A stretch of DNA of 64,000 nt from Pedobacter sp. ok626 (GCF_900100435.1 NZ_FNEX01000013.1:162874-226873), one strand, 5' to 3'. Shown: positions 20,152-29,318, numbered from the stretch's first letter. The notes: generated from the letters alone by a model not told the origin. Numbers and translations: made by a program.

Positions 20152-20240
20152 TTCAATGTAAATGTGAATATTTTAGTAAAGAGTTTACAAAGCAGTTTGG
20201 GCGTACACCAAGTGATTATGCTGAAGAGAACCAGGCATAG
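20152..20240 (+). pseudogene. Stump of an AraC-family regulator (last DNA-binding helix)
   Basis: The frame reads QCKCEYFSKEFTKQFGRTP and then SDYAEENQA and a TAG stop. EYFSKEFTKQFGRTPSDY is the typical C-terminal end of the AraC/XylS helix-turn-helix. An in-frame TGA precedes it and nothing else of the regulator remains, so it is a gene stump cut at the edge of the decayed repeat copy. The rest of the gap to the helicase gene (20241-20365) contains nothing I recognise apart from T-rich sequence. Confidence 0.65.
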
Positions 20241-20365
20241 CCAAATTCCTCTGATCGTATGAAGTTATAATTGTAGATGTCCTGAGGGGGATTCGGATAG
20301 CAATTAGTTGGAGAGATAAATCAGTGATTTTTTTTTAACTTGTGATTTTATTTTTTGAATACGAT

Positions 20366-23300
20366 ATGGATGTTCCCGCTTTAATTAAAACTGTAGATTT
20401 TTTATACACTCCCTCAATAAATTTTGCACTTCAGCAGAATCATGTTGCGAGTATCAGGGGACTGACAATTACCAATACTTCTGATAAGCCTTGGGAAGAA
20501 CTTAAAGTGGAGATCAGTTCTGAACCAGAATTTACCGCAGTTTGGTCTGATCATATCGGTGAACTTCAGGTAGGGGAGATTTTTCAAATCACTTCCAGAC
20601 AACTTGATATTTCTCCAAAATTCCTTGTTGACCTAACCGAAAAGATGATAGGTAAGCTCATCCTGAGGCTTTATGATAAGGGAAATAAGATATTTGAAGA
20701 ATCTTATCCTATTGAGCTTTTGGCTTTTGATCAATGGCCTGGAGTAGGTATGTTGCCTGAAATGTTGGCTGCCTTTATTATGCCCAATCATCCAGACATT
20801 CCAAAAATCATCAGGCGTGCCTCCCAGTTGTTGGAGCAGTGGACGGGTAGTCCTTCCTTTGATGAGTACCAGAGTAAAAATCCTAATCGGGTTAGAAACC
20901 AAATGGCGGCGATCTACGAAGCCATTTCTGAGCTGCAAATCGTATATTGTTCTGTACCGGCGAGTTTTGAGCAGCAGGGGCAACGGGTTAGATTATTAGA
21001 TACTATATTTTTAAATAAATTGGCGAATTGTCTGGACTTAAGTCTGCTTTTTGCGGCTTGTTTAGAGTCAGTTGGTATTCATCCCTTTATCGTAGTGATT
21101 AAAGGGCATGCTTTTACCGGTGGATGGCTGATTGATGAGTCTTTTGCTGATGCCATAAACGATGATCCTTCTTTACTCACCAAAAGGGCAGTAGAGGGAA
21201 TCACTGAAATTGCTTTGCTGGAGGCCACTTGTATGAATGCTGGTGGAACAACCTCTTTTGATCAGGCGGTATCATCAGCGGATCAAAAGATGCTAAATAC
21301 AGATGAATTTCTTTTCTTTATAGATGTAAAACGTGCAAGATTTGGTGGTGTAAGGCCTTTGCCTTTACGGATTGCAACTTCATCCGGTTGGGAAATTGAA
21401 GAGACTGTTCCACGGGAACGTGTTAACCTTAGTCCCGAAGTAGTAGCTATTGGGCAGAAATTGGTTGCCGTAGATCGGATTGACGTTTCGAAACAGAGGA
21501 TGTGGGAGCGGAAGCTGCTGGACCTCACTTTACGGAATAGCCTATTAAACGTGAGGATGACCAAAAGCGTCATTCAATTTATTACGGTAGATACGGGTAA
21601 ATTGGAAGACGCTCTAGCCAACGGGGAAGAATTTCAAATTCTGGGAAAACCCTCAGATTGGAACAATTCTGCGAGGGATTCAGGTGTTTATCAATCGGTT
21701 CACCATTCCGATCCCATTGCTGATCTTGTGGGACATGAGCTTTCGCATAAAAGACTAAGGACTTATCTGTCTGATCTGGACCTTGGTGCTAGCATGACCC
21801 ATCTATATCGCTCTTCCAGAACTGCAATGGAGGAAAACGGAGCGAATACGCTGTTTATAGGGCTAGGAATGTTGAAATGGTATGAGACTGATGCGAGTGA
21901 AAGGGCAAGGTATGCACCTATTCTTTTGCTACCTGTTGAGATCATCAGAAAATCTGCACAAAAAGGCTATGTCATAAGGAGCAGAGAGGAAGATACAATT
22001 ATGAATATTACCCTGCTAGAGATGATTAGGCAGGATTTTGGCATAACTATCGGTGGACTGGATACTTTGCCAAAAGATGAAAGTGGGGTAGATGTAAAGG
22101 CTATTTTCAATATCATCAGACAAGCGATTATGTCTAAGTCGAGGTGGGATGTAGAGGAACAAGCATTACTGGGAACTTTTTCTTTCAACAAGTTTATCCT
22201 ATGGAATGATATTCACAACAATGCAAGTCAGCTTTGCAGAAATAAAGTAGTAGCAAGTTTGGTTTCTGGTAAATTGGAATGGCAACCGGAGGAGAATGCG
22301 ACGCTGACAGAAATTTCAGATGGCTTGTTGCATCCATCGACTGTGGCGCTTCCGATTAGTACAGATTCGTCCCAACTTCAGGCGATTATATCTTCGGCAC
22401 AGGGCAAGAGCTTTGTGTTACATGGTCCTCCTGGAACCGGTAAGTCTCAAACGATTACCAATATTATTGCCAATGCACTTTATGCCGGTAAAAAAGTACT
22501 CTTTGTAGCTGCTAAAAAAGCCGCGTTAGAGGTGGTTGAAAAAAGATTGGAATCTATAGGAATAGGTGCTTTCTGTCTAGAACTGCATTCTAATAAAACA
22601 AAAAAAAGTGCAGTTTTAGAACAGTTAAAAGCATCTACAGAAATTGCGCGCTCAAATGCGCCAGAGAATTTCTCTTTAGAAGCTGACCGTCTTTTTGAAC
22701 TAAGAAATGAAATCAATATTTATGTGGAATCCCTACATAGAAAGTATCCTTTCGGTTTCTCTTTATATGAACTATTTAGCGCTTATTCTCAATTGGAAAA
22801 AAAGGAGCAACGGGTGTTTTTCTCAACTGCAGATATTGAAGGTATTACGCCGAAACGCTTTGGTAAATGGAAGGATGTGGTGGAGGAAATTCACGGTGTA
22901 GGGAATCTCATCAGACATCCTAAAGGTCATGCGCTAGAACTGATTGAGCTATTGTCTTATTCTCCTGGGATGAAACAAGAGCTTAAGGAGCTGTTGGGTA
23001 AATATCTGGAAGAACTTAAGGAAGTGTTTGTTAAACAAGAAGATGCTGCTCAAGTGATGTGGCTTTCCGGACAAGTGAAAACGGCAGAGCAAGAGGACGC
23101 ATTCGTCGATCTTTTGACCATCCTTTTGGAGCTCAGTGATTTTTCAGCTTCACTTTTAGAAACAGGCTCTTTTGAGCAAATGTTGGCTCAGGTGGTATGC
23201 TTGGTTGAACATGGCTTGAAAAGAGATGCTATACGAGTGGAATTGCTGCGTGATTTTTCTAAAGATATATTGACAATTCCAGCGTCCAAGCTGCTGATAG

Positions 23301-26233
23301 ATTGGAATATTGCAGCCGATAAATGGTTTCTGCCGAGATGGCTAGCGCAGAACAAAATGTTGAAGCATTTGAAATCGATTTCTCTAACTGGCAAGGTAGA
23401 AAAGGCAGGGGTGCCAGGCTTGTTAATCAGCGTGAATGAATACCAGCAGGAGCAGGAAGTTATTGATGCTGCTGATTATTTGGGGAAACTTTTAGGTTTT
23501 CTATGGTTGGATGGTAACCCCGACTGGAAAGGTTTGGAGGAGATCTGTAAGGGATTGATTCAGGCGAATAGGTTGGCGGCTAAACTCGTCGGATCAGTAG
23601 ATCTTAAACTTTGGCGGGATCAATTGGCTAATGCCTTTACTGAGGGTAGCCAGATGTTTTTCTCGACTTATAAAAAGGTCCTAAAAGGCTATGTGATTCA
23701 AATCAGACAGCTTAGAAGCACGGAAGTTCTTATTGAAGAAAAGCTTGGCGTGAATTTAATAACATTAAAAGAATCAGTGTCTGTATGGAATAAATACATC
23801 ACACTAAAGGCAAATAGCTGGCTGGAAAATATCGAGGATCTGAAAGATTGGTATAGTTGGTGTTTGGTTCGCCAGCAAGCCATAGCTGAAGGGCTACAAC
23901 CGTTGGTGTCTCCTTATGAAAACGGTTCGATCTCAACCAGCGATATTCCATTGCAGTTTTATAGTGGATTTTATCGTTCGGCAGCAGAATATATTATTGA
24001 ACAAAATCCTGCGCTAGCTACATTTAATGGCGGACTTTTCGAAGAAAAGATCAAACGATTCCGTGTATTGAGCAAAAATTTTGAGGAGTTAACTAAGAAA
24101 GAGCTTTACGCCAGACTTGCGGCTAAGATCCCTTCTTTTACACAAGAAGCGGCCCAGAGCTCTGAGATTGGTTTGTTACAACGTGCAATCCGGAATAATG
24201 GAAGAGCTCAATCGATCCGAAAAATCTTTGATTCTATTCCGAACTTACTTCCTAGAATTAGTCCTTGTATGCTAATGAGTCCGATTTCGGTGGCTCAGTA
24301 TTTTGATGCCGACAGTGTGAAATTTGACCTGGTGATCTTCGATGAAGCCTCACAGATGCCAACATGTGAAGCCGTTGGTGCAATTGCCCGTGCCACAAAT
24401 GTAATTGTGGTGGGGGATCCGAAACAGATGCCACCAACAAATTTCTTTTCTACTAACAACGTGGATGAAGATAATATTGAAAAAGAAGATCTGGAAAGTA
24501 TTTTAGATGACTGCCTGGCCTTGTCAATGCCATCACAACATTTATTGTGGCATTATCGCAGTAAACATGAAAGTTTGATTGCTTTCAGTAATGCAAAGTA
24601 CTATGAAAACAAGCTGCTTACATTTCCATCTACAGATGATATTATCAGCAAGGTACAGTTTGTGCCGGTTAAGGGTTTCTACGACAAGGGAAAAACAAGA
24701 CAGAATGCCGCCGAAGCAAAGGCAATTGTAGGTGAAGTGGTTGCCCGCCTTTCTGATGAGACATTGAGCCGTAAAAGTATCGGTATTGTCACGTTTAGTT
24801 CCGTTCAGCAGTCTTTAATTGAGGATCTTTTAACGGATGTGTACAAATTAAGGCCTGATCTGGAAAGGATTGCACTCGAATGTGAGGAGCCAATTTTTAT
24901 CAAGAACCTGGAAAATGTTCAGGGAGATGAACGAGATGTGATTCTCTTTTCAATTGGTTACGGCCCGGATGAAAACAATAATGTGAGCTTAAATTTTGGC
25001 CCAATCAATAGGGAGGGCGGATGGCGCAGGCTTAATGTGGCTGTATCTAGGGCAAGGTACGAGATGAAAGTGTTTTCGACACTTTCTTCTGACCGGATCG
25101 ATCTTAATCGTACTTCTTCTGAAGGTGTTGCTGGTCTAAAGGCATTTCTAGCTTATGCTGAAAAAGGCAAAATAGCCTTGCCAATCAGAAATAGAATTAA
25201 CCATGAGCAAGCATTTTCTTTTGAAGGTGTGATTGCCGATGAAATCGCTAAACACGGATTTACAGTACATGCCGAGGTTGGATGTTCTGAATACAAGATT
25301 GACCTTGCCGTTGTGGATCCTGATCATCCAGAGGAATATATTCTTGCCATTTTAACCGATGGAAGGAATTACCATCAGGCCAATAACTCTAAGGATAGAG
25401 AAATTACTCAGGTGGAAGTTTTGGGTTCGCTGGGCTGGAATATTCATAAAATTTGGTCGGCCGAATGGTGGGAGAAGCCAGAAAAGGTGATTAGTGGGAT
25501 ATTAGAGGCGATTAGACTGGCTGATGAAAAGAAAAAAAACAAGGTTGTTGAGGCTGCTGTCTCTGCATCGGTAACAAAAGAATTTATTACACCTATTTTT
25601 GAGGAACCCCTTCAGCGTGCAGATGTTGAACGTGTAATGGTAGCGCCAATTCAGGTTTCTTCGGCTGTTTCAGTTTATCAGGTTGCTGAGCTGGATAATG
25701 TAAATAGTACTTTTCCGGATGAATTCTTAGCAGATGGAAGCAGGGGAAAGATTAAGACACAGATTTTAATGGTGCTTGCGGTCGAATCTCCTATAAGTAA
25801 GAACTTGCTTGGGAAACGGATTATAAGCTCTTGGGGTATTGGAAGAATGGGTACCAGATTAACTTATCATCTCCAGACATTATTTGATGAGCTTGGACTG
25901 GTTTCTTCATCAGATTTGGTCAAAGAAATTTTCTGGAAAAAGGAGCATAATCCAGAAGAATATTCTGCTTATAGAACTGCTGGAACTGATCTTCAGAAGC
26001 GGGATGCGGAAGATCTTCCAGTTCTTGAGGTTGCGAATGGAATACACGATATCTTAAAAAATCAAATCAGCCTTCCTGAGACAGAATTGATAAGGGAAGG
26101 AGCTAAGTTGTTTGGGTATTCCAGAGTTGGTGCTAATGTAGAGATGGTGATGCATTTAGGCGTAAAAAAAGCGATCGAAAAAGGATTTGCTTATGAACTG
26201 GATAATCGGATTATTTTGAAAGAAAGTACTTAA
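20366..26233 (+). CDS. Giant Hhe-like defence protein: Tgase-like, DUF4011, SF1 helicase, nuclease, DUF3320
   Basis: This 1955-residue cytoplasmic protein combines several domains. Residues about 212-262 look transglutaminase-like (NKLANCLDLSLLFAACLES with a Cys, KGHAFTGGW with a His). DUF4011 runs from about 375 (KLLDLTLRNSLLNVRM) to 645. An SF1 helicase follows: HGPPGTGKSQTITNII near 686, FDEASQMPTCEAVG near 1325, VVGDPKQMPP, ENVQGDERDVI and RRLNVAVSRAR near 1555. At 1618-1725 is a Vsr/DUF559-like restriction-type fold (EYKIDLAVVDP, LTDGRNYHQ, LGWNIHKIWSAEWW). DUF3320 follows at about 1790. The DUF4011-helicase-Vsr order is that of Hhe, reported as a single-gene antiphage system. The ATG eight codons inside the open frame is chosen over a GTG. 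Confidence 0.85.
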   Translation: MDVPALIKTVDFLYTPSINFALQQNHVASIRGLTITNTSDKPWEELKVEISSEPEFTAVWSDHIGELQVGEIFQITSRQLDISPKFLVDLTEKMIGKLILRLYDKGNKIFEESYPIELLAFDQWPGVGMLPEMLAAFIMPNHPDIPKIIRRASQLLEQWTGSPSFDEYQSKNPNRVRNQMAAIYEAISELQIVYCSVPASFEQQGQRVRLLDTIFLNKLANCLDLSLLFAACLESVGIHPFIVVIKGHAFTGGWLIDESFADAINDDPSLLTKRAVEGITEIALLEATCMNAGGTTSFDQAVSSADQKMLNTDEFLFFIDVKRARFGGVRPLPLRIATSSGWEIEETVPRERVNLSPEVVAIGQKLVAVDRIDVSKQRMWERKLLDLTLRNSLLNVRMTKSVIQFITVDTGKLEDALANGEEFQILGKPSDWNNSARDSGVYQSVHHSDPIADLVGHELSHKRLRTYLSDLDLGASMTHLYRSSRTAMEENGANTLFIGLGMLKWYETDASERARYAPILLLPVEIIRKSAQKGYVIRSREEDTIMNITLLEMIRQDFGITIGGLDTLPKDESGVDVKAIFNIIRQAIMSKSRWDVEEQALLGTFSFNKFILWNDIHNNASQLCRNKVVASLVSGKLEWQPEENATLTEISDGLLHPSTVALPISTDSSQLQAIISSAQGKSFVLHGPPGTGKSQTITNIIANALYAGKKVLFVAAKKAALEVVEKRLESIGIGAFCLELHSNKTKKSAVLEQLKASTEIARSNAPENFSLEADRLFELRNEINIYVESLHRKYPFGFSLYELFSAYSQLEKKEQRVFFSTADIEGITPKRFGKWKDVVEEIHGVGNLIRHPKGHALELIELLSYSPGMKQELKELLGKYLEELKEVFVKQEDAAQVMWLSGQVKTAEQEDAFVDLLTILLELSDFSASLLETGSFEQMLAQVVCLVEHGLKRDAIRVELLRDFSKDILTIPASKLLIDWNIAADKWFLPRWLAQNKMLKHLKSISLTGKVEKAGVPGLLISVNEYQQEQEVIDAADYLGKLLGFLWLDGNPDWKGLEEICKGLIQANRLAAKLVGSVDLKLWRDQLANAFTEGSQMFFSTYKKVLKGYVIQIRQLRSTEVLIEEKLGVNLITLKESVSVWNKYITLKANSWLENIEDLKDWYSWCLVRQQAIAEGLQPLVSPYENGSISTSDIPLQFYSGFYRSAAEYIIEQNPALATFNGGLFEEKIKRFRVLSKNFEELTKKELYARLAAKIPSFTQEAAQSSEIGLLQRAIRNNGRAQSIRKIFDSIPNLLPRISPCMLMSPISVAQYFDADSVKFDLVIFDEASQMPTCEAVGAIARATNVIVVGDPKQMPPTNFFSTNNVDEDNIEKEDLESILDDCLALSMPSQHLLWHYRSKHESLIAFSNAKYYENKLLTFPSTDDIISKVQFVPVKGFYDKGKTRQNAAEAKAIVGEVVARLSDETLSRKSIGIVTFSSVQQSLIEDLLTDVYKLRPDLERIALECEEPIFIKNLENVQGDERDVILFSIGYGPDENNNVSLNFGPINREGGWRRLNVAVSRARYEMKVFSTLSSDRIDLNRTSSEGVAGLKAFLAYAEKGKIALPIRNRINHEQAFSFEGVIADEIAKHGFTVHAEVGCSEYKIDLAVVDPDHPEEYILAILTDGRNYHQANNSKDREITQVEVLGSLGWNIHKIWSAEWWEKPEKVISGILEAIRLADEKKKNKVVEAAVSASVTKEFITPIFEEPLQRADVERVMVAPIQVSSAVSVYQVAELDNVNSTFPDEFLADGSRGKIKTQILMVLAVESPISKNLLGKRIISSWGIGRMGTRLTYHLQTLFDELGLVSSSDLVKEIFWKKEHNPEEYSAYRTAGTDLQKRDAEDLPVLEVANGIHDILKNQISLPETELIREGAKLFGYSRVGANVEMVMHLGVKKAIEKGFAYELDNRIILKEST

Positions 26234-26265
26234 ATCATATAACATGAGACCTTCAAAAATCAATT

Positions 26266-27471
26266 TCATTCAGTATTCGGGATCGATTCTGTCAGGATGA
26301 GCTGATCTTTTTGATCATAATAAGTACAGGTCATCAATGATAAATTCACTATCCATCTATCGATCCCTGTTTCTGCACAATGCTTGCAAAAGCTGAAGTA
26401 ATCCGTTTGCCCCGCCTGATGCATTTTCAAATACTTCGCAAACTTTTTCTTATGACTTACAGCAGCGACGACTAAAGGTTCATACTTTGCCTTGGAGCTT
26501 ATCTGAGGGCCATTATTCCGAAAATACTGGGTGTGGCTATCAGATACATAGGTCACAAATTCTTCTACACCTAACTTTTTGATCGCTTGAATGTACCGGG
26601 GGAAATCTGCTCCGCTTTTTACTTTTTCATGCTCCTGCTCAATCGCTTTAAGTGCCATTTTAGGGCTATTAAAAAATTCAGACTCCCTCACAACTAACAT
26701 AGATTCCCATTCCTTGGTCTGTTCCGGATCTACTGTCCCATCCGCTATTACGGCTCTGAATACAGCAACAGGATTGAAGCTTTTACTATTGATGAGCAGG
26801 TTACCAGCAAATGTTTTTTGTATAAACTGAAATGAAAACATAGAAATACATAAACAGCCTGGTTCTATTTCAAAACTAAGTTCCTGTGCAGGAATAACGT
26901 TGTCTGCTGAGCCCCTTGGAATTTCAATGGATTGAACCGGACACATCGTTCTGTTTCCATAAGTAAGGTCAAACATCCCCACAGCAATATTTAACAAGCA
27001 AGAACTTGCTTTTACCGGAAATTTCATGTCCTTTGAAACATGCATTTCCGGCAACCTGATGGTCAGGATATTTCCATTGATGGTCTGCTCAGGTTGCACA
27101 AAGAAATTATCCATTACCGGTGAATCCGCATTAAATTCAAAGCCATTGAGCCGATCAAAACTGTTGGTTGTAAAACGATAGGTCTGAGATTGAGCATCGA
27201 GTGCTTGTTTCAAGGCCTTTTGTACGTCTGTTCTAAAGCGATAAACCATTGTTCCATCATAAAAATCTGTGATGACTTCGTATGCATCTCGCCGGAATTG
27301 TTCTGCCAGGGTACTGGCGATCCCAAATTGAGTTGCTGCTTTGTGTGTGTTTTTAGTTTGCTGCTTTTTTGTCAACCTGGATTTGGCCGTAACCAATTGC
27401 ATATTGCGATACTTTTTATAAACAGCAGGTCCTATTACACCTGTCAGGAATTTTCCGTCAAATTTTGCCAT
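26266..27471 (-). CDS. Fusion of a DUF6266-like domain with a C-terminal DUF1398 domain
   Basis: The 401-residue protein has no signal peptide or membrane segment. The N-terminal 270 residues begin MAKFDGKFLTGVIGPAVYKK and resemble the small Bacteroidota proteins grouped as DUF6266 (tentative). From about residue 285 the sequence is clearly DUF1398: KVKSGADFPRYIQAIKKLGV, then YVSDSHTQYFRNNG, KMHQAGQTDYFSFCKHCAE, and MTCTYYDQKDQLILTE at the end. DUF1398 is normally a stand-alone protein of about 130 residues, so the fusion is unusual. It converges on the helicase gene with 32 bp between stops, and a decayed copy lies on the other side of that gene. Function unknown. Confidence 0.75.
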   Translation of the reverse strand: MAKFDGKFLTGVIGPAVYKKYRNMQLVTAKSRLTKKQQTKNTHKAATQFGIASTLAEQFRRDAYEVITDFYDGTMVYRFRTDVQKALKQALDAQSQTYRFTTNSFDRLNGFEFNADSPVMDNFFVQPEQTINGNILTIRLPEMHVSKDMKFPVKASSCLLNIAVGMFDLTYGNRTMCPVQSIEIPRGSADNVIPAQELSFEIEPGCLCISMFSFQFIQKTFAGNLLINSKSFNPVAVFRAVIADGTVDPEQTKEWESMLVVRESEFFNSPKMALKAIEQEHEKVKSGADFPRYIQAIKKLGVEEFVTYVSDSHTQYFRNNGPQISSKAKYEPLVVAAVSHKKKFAKYLKMHQAGQTDYFSFCKHCAETGIDRWIVNLSLMTCTYYDQKDQLILTESIPNTE

Positions 27472-27606
27472 GATCTATATGTTCTTTATAGCTAAACACC
27501 TAAGTTAAGAAAAGGTTTGGATAGTGTAGTATAAAATTTCAAATTAAAAAAGATTAAACAGTAACTAAACTCTAAGTATTTGCTTTAAAAGTTGGAGTGT
27601 AGTTGT

Positions 27607-27625
27607 AGTATAGTTGGACTATACT
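27607..27625. repeat. Inverted repeat in the gap between the fusion gene and the 95-residue gene
   Basis: AGTATAG, five bases TTGGA, CTATACT form a perfect 7-bp inverted repeat. It lies among several related short words (GTGTAGTATAA, GTGTAGTTGTAG, TTGGAGTTTTATAC) in the AT-rich gap 27472-27747. It could be an operator for the divergent-facing upstream region of the fusion gene or a weak hairpin. No other feature is seen in the gap. Confidence 0.35.
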
Positions 27626-27747
27626 TGGAGTTTTATACTAAGCAGACCGATCTCTGTCTTATCCGTGTCTTATTCGTTTATAGCTATACAGGTTATTGAT
27701 TTAATTTTGAATTGACTATACATACAAATTTGTAATTCATGATTCAG

Positions 27748-28035
27748 TTATACAGTTGGCTGAATTTCCAGCTTCTTTTTTTCCGTATATATAAACGCTG
27801 CATTTATAAAATCCACGAGTTGTGTATAAAAATATAGCATATCGGCATTTTCATCTCCCTCGGTAAATCCAACCGAGTTATTCACCCATCCCTTATAGAG
27901 TTGCCAAACTTTTTCCCTAATATGATGGAGATCATTGTTATCCAAAAAGGCGACCATTGTGCTTAAAGGGTTTTCTAATTCATGGTCTGATAAATTTGTG
28001 GGCTGGTAATCCAGTTTTTTCATGATGTTTTCCAT
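27748..28035 (-). CDS. Small hypothetical protein beside the HEPN gene
   Basis: This is a 95-residue acidic, soluble protein with no signal peptide; an internal ATG five codons in (MKKLDYQP) is an equally good start. The sequence is predicted mostly helical (ELENPLSTMVAFLDNNDLH, REKVWQLYKGWVNNSVG, YFYTQLVDFINAAF). I do not recognise a named family. It follows the NTase-HEPN-like gene on the same strand by 41 bp, the arrangement expected for a co-expressed partner. A toxin-antitoxin relation is possible, but nothing in the sequence proves it. Confidence 0.6.
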   Translation of the reverse strand: MENIMKKLDYQPTNLSDHELENPLSTMVAFLDNNDLHHIREKVWQLYKGWVNNSVGFTEGDENADMLYFYTQLVDFINAAFIYTEKKKLEIQPTV

Positions 28036-28076
28036 AATCTTATTTTTAAATCAGTATTGAATGATAAAATTGATTG

Positions 28077-28970
28077 CTAATTGGAGGCTGTGGCTGGATT
28101 AGCAAATTCGTTATATAGTATGGCTTGTTGTGTTAATTGCGCTATTTTCTCTTCGCACATTACTTTAGCAAGTGCTACAAACGCTATAATCTTATCGTAT
28201 AAAAGCCAGGAGTCATCTTCGGAAATGTTAAAGGTATCCTTGTATCTCGCTCCCGAATAGCTTCTAAGTAATACTTCAAACAGTCTTTCGTCATCAGGGC
28301 TACCGGATAAGAACATTTTAATGGGGGCATTTGAAAAGCAGCAGCAGAGGTGTAAAAGACGGCGTAAATTATGCATCTCTGCTCGATAGGCCAGATGCAC
28401 CCTGATCAGTGCAATGCAGGTTTGTTCTACAGCCTGATGCAGCATAAATGCGCATACATTGTGCTGTTCAGTAATAATGCACTCATGGGCTCCGGTTAAG
28501 AAGCCGTCTGCTAATGTCATTCTGTGGTCGAAATGTTTTCTTGCTTTTATAGCAGCATCGGTTGGAATAAAACGATTGGAGAAATCGAAAGTTGTCATTC
28601 CATTATGACTATAAATCAATTTGGCGGTACTGCACACCGTAATGAAAAAACGATTGTTGGCTATAATAGCTTCCTCAATGGCTTCTTTAGCATGACAGAG
28701 GATTGTAATTGCACCCTGCTTGTAATTACCATTTGTGAAATCTTGGACCTCATGGTCAATTCGGGTATTGCGCTCAGTAACGAGCAGCAAGCAATAATTG
28801 CAATGAAAGGTATCGGATTTTTCTTTAAAGCAGCCCTGATCATCTTGGATGTAACTGTTTTTAGAAAAAATAAAGATTTGAAGAGGCTTGAACTTTTGGA
28901 CAAGCTGATCGATAAACGCTCTAAAGTAAATCGAGTGGTCTTCTGCTGGGGATAAGATTTGTAGTTCCAT
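28077..28970 (-). CDS. HEPN-domain protein with a degenerate nucleotidyltransferase-like N-terminus
   Basis: The protein has 297 residues. The C-terminal half (about 150-285) is a HEPN domain: CAFMLHQAVEQTCIALIRVH, MHNLRRLLHLC, and RSYSGARYKDTFNISEDDS, the last being typical of HEPN domains paired with MNT nucleotidyltransferases. The N-terminal half (LVQKFKPLQIFIFSKNS, YCLLLVTERN, ITILCHAKEAIEEAI) has the spacing of an MNT-like nucleotidyltransferase fold but lacks the GSxxxG and paired Asp motifs, so it is probably inactive. The RNase-type R-x4-6-H motif of toxic HEPN proteins is not obvious. Upstream lies a long inverted repeat. It may be a defence or toxin-antitoxin component; this is inference. 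Confidence 0.7.
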   Translation of the reverse strand: MELQILSPAEDHSIYFRAFIDQLVQKFKPLQIFIFSKNSYIQDDQGCFKEKSDTFHCNYCLLLVTERNTRIDHEVQDFTNGNYKQGAITILCHAKEAIEEAIIANNRFFITVCSTAKLIYSHNGMTTFDFSNRFIPTDAAIKARKHFDHRMTLADGFLTGAHECIITEQHNVCAFMLHQAVEQTCIALIRVHLAYRAEMHNLRRLLHLCCCFSNAPIKMFLSGSPDDERLFEVLLRSYSGARYKDTFNISEDDSWLLYDKIIAFVALAKVMCEEKIAQLTQQAILYNEFANPATASN

Positions 28971-29045
28971 ATTGATCTCATTTTAATTAATTTAACTTTT
29001 AAAATGAGTCTTGGAGATGCAGAAATAAGTGCGGAACTGCATCTC

Positions 29046-29192
29046 GTGGCTGCATAGAGTTTCTGAAGCCTTACGTAACACGAGTGTACAGCAGTCCCGC
29101 ACCTATTTTAGGAATACGCAAATATAGCATATTCGTAAATAGGCAGGGTATTCTGCTGTCTTGCGTTACGGCTTCAGAAATGCAACCGCAAG
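29046..29192. repeat. Long imperfect inverted repeat (about 145 bp) upstream of the HEPN and XRE genes
   Basis: Nested complementary arms are seen: TTCTGAAGCC (29061-29070) with GGCTTCAGAA (29170-29179), GTAAC (29075-29079) with GTTAC (29165-29169), ACAGCAG (29088-29094) with CTGCTGT (29153-29159), and CCTATTT (29102-29108) with AAATAGG (29137-29143). The loop is 28 bases. The outer GTGGCTGCAT and ATGCAACCGC partly extend it. It sits between divergent genes and has no coding frame, so it could be a structured RNA, an operator array, or the relic of a transposable hairpin element. Confidence 0.6.
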
Positions 29193-29266
29193 ACTATTAA
29201 TATTTTATTTATTATTTATTCTCACATAATCAATTATTTAATGCCCTAAGATAACTAGATGATTTC

Positions 29267-29318
29267 AATACTCCAAATAAAAATACTCTTTTTATGGAGT
29301 GTGTAAAAATGGAGTATT
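29267..29318. promoter_or_regulatory. Putative operator repeats of the small XRE regulator
   Basis: AATACTCC (29267-29274), AATACTC (29282-29288) and the inverse GGAGTATT (29311-29318) surround the region just upstream of the XRE start. The inverted arrangement of the same octamer fits an autoregulatory operator for a dimeric helix-turn-helix protein. This is inference from pattern only. Confidence 0.4.

Noticed and set aside
28524..28955. 143-codon open frame opposite the HEPN gene
   Set aside because: It is the antisense shadow of a well-supported gene; its translation has no family features.
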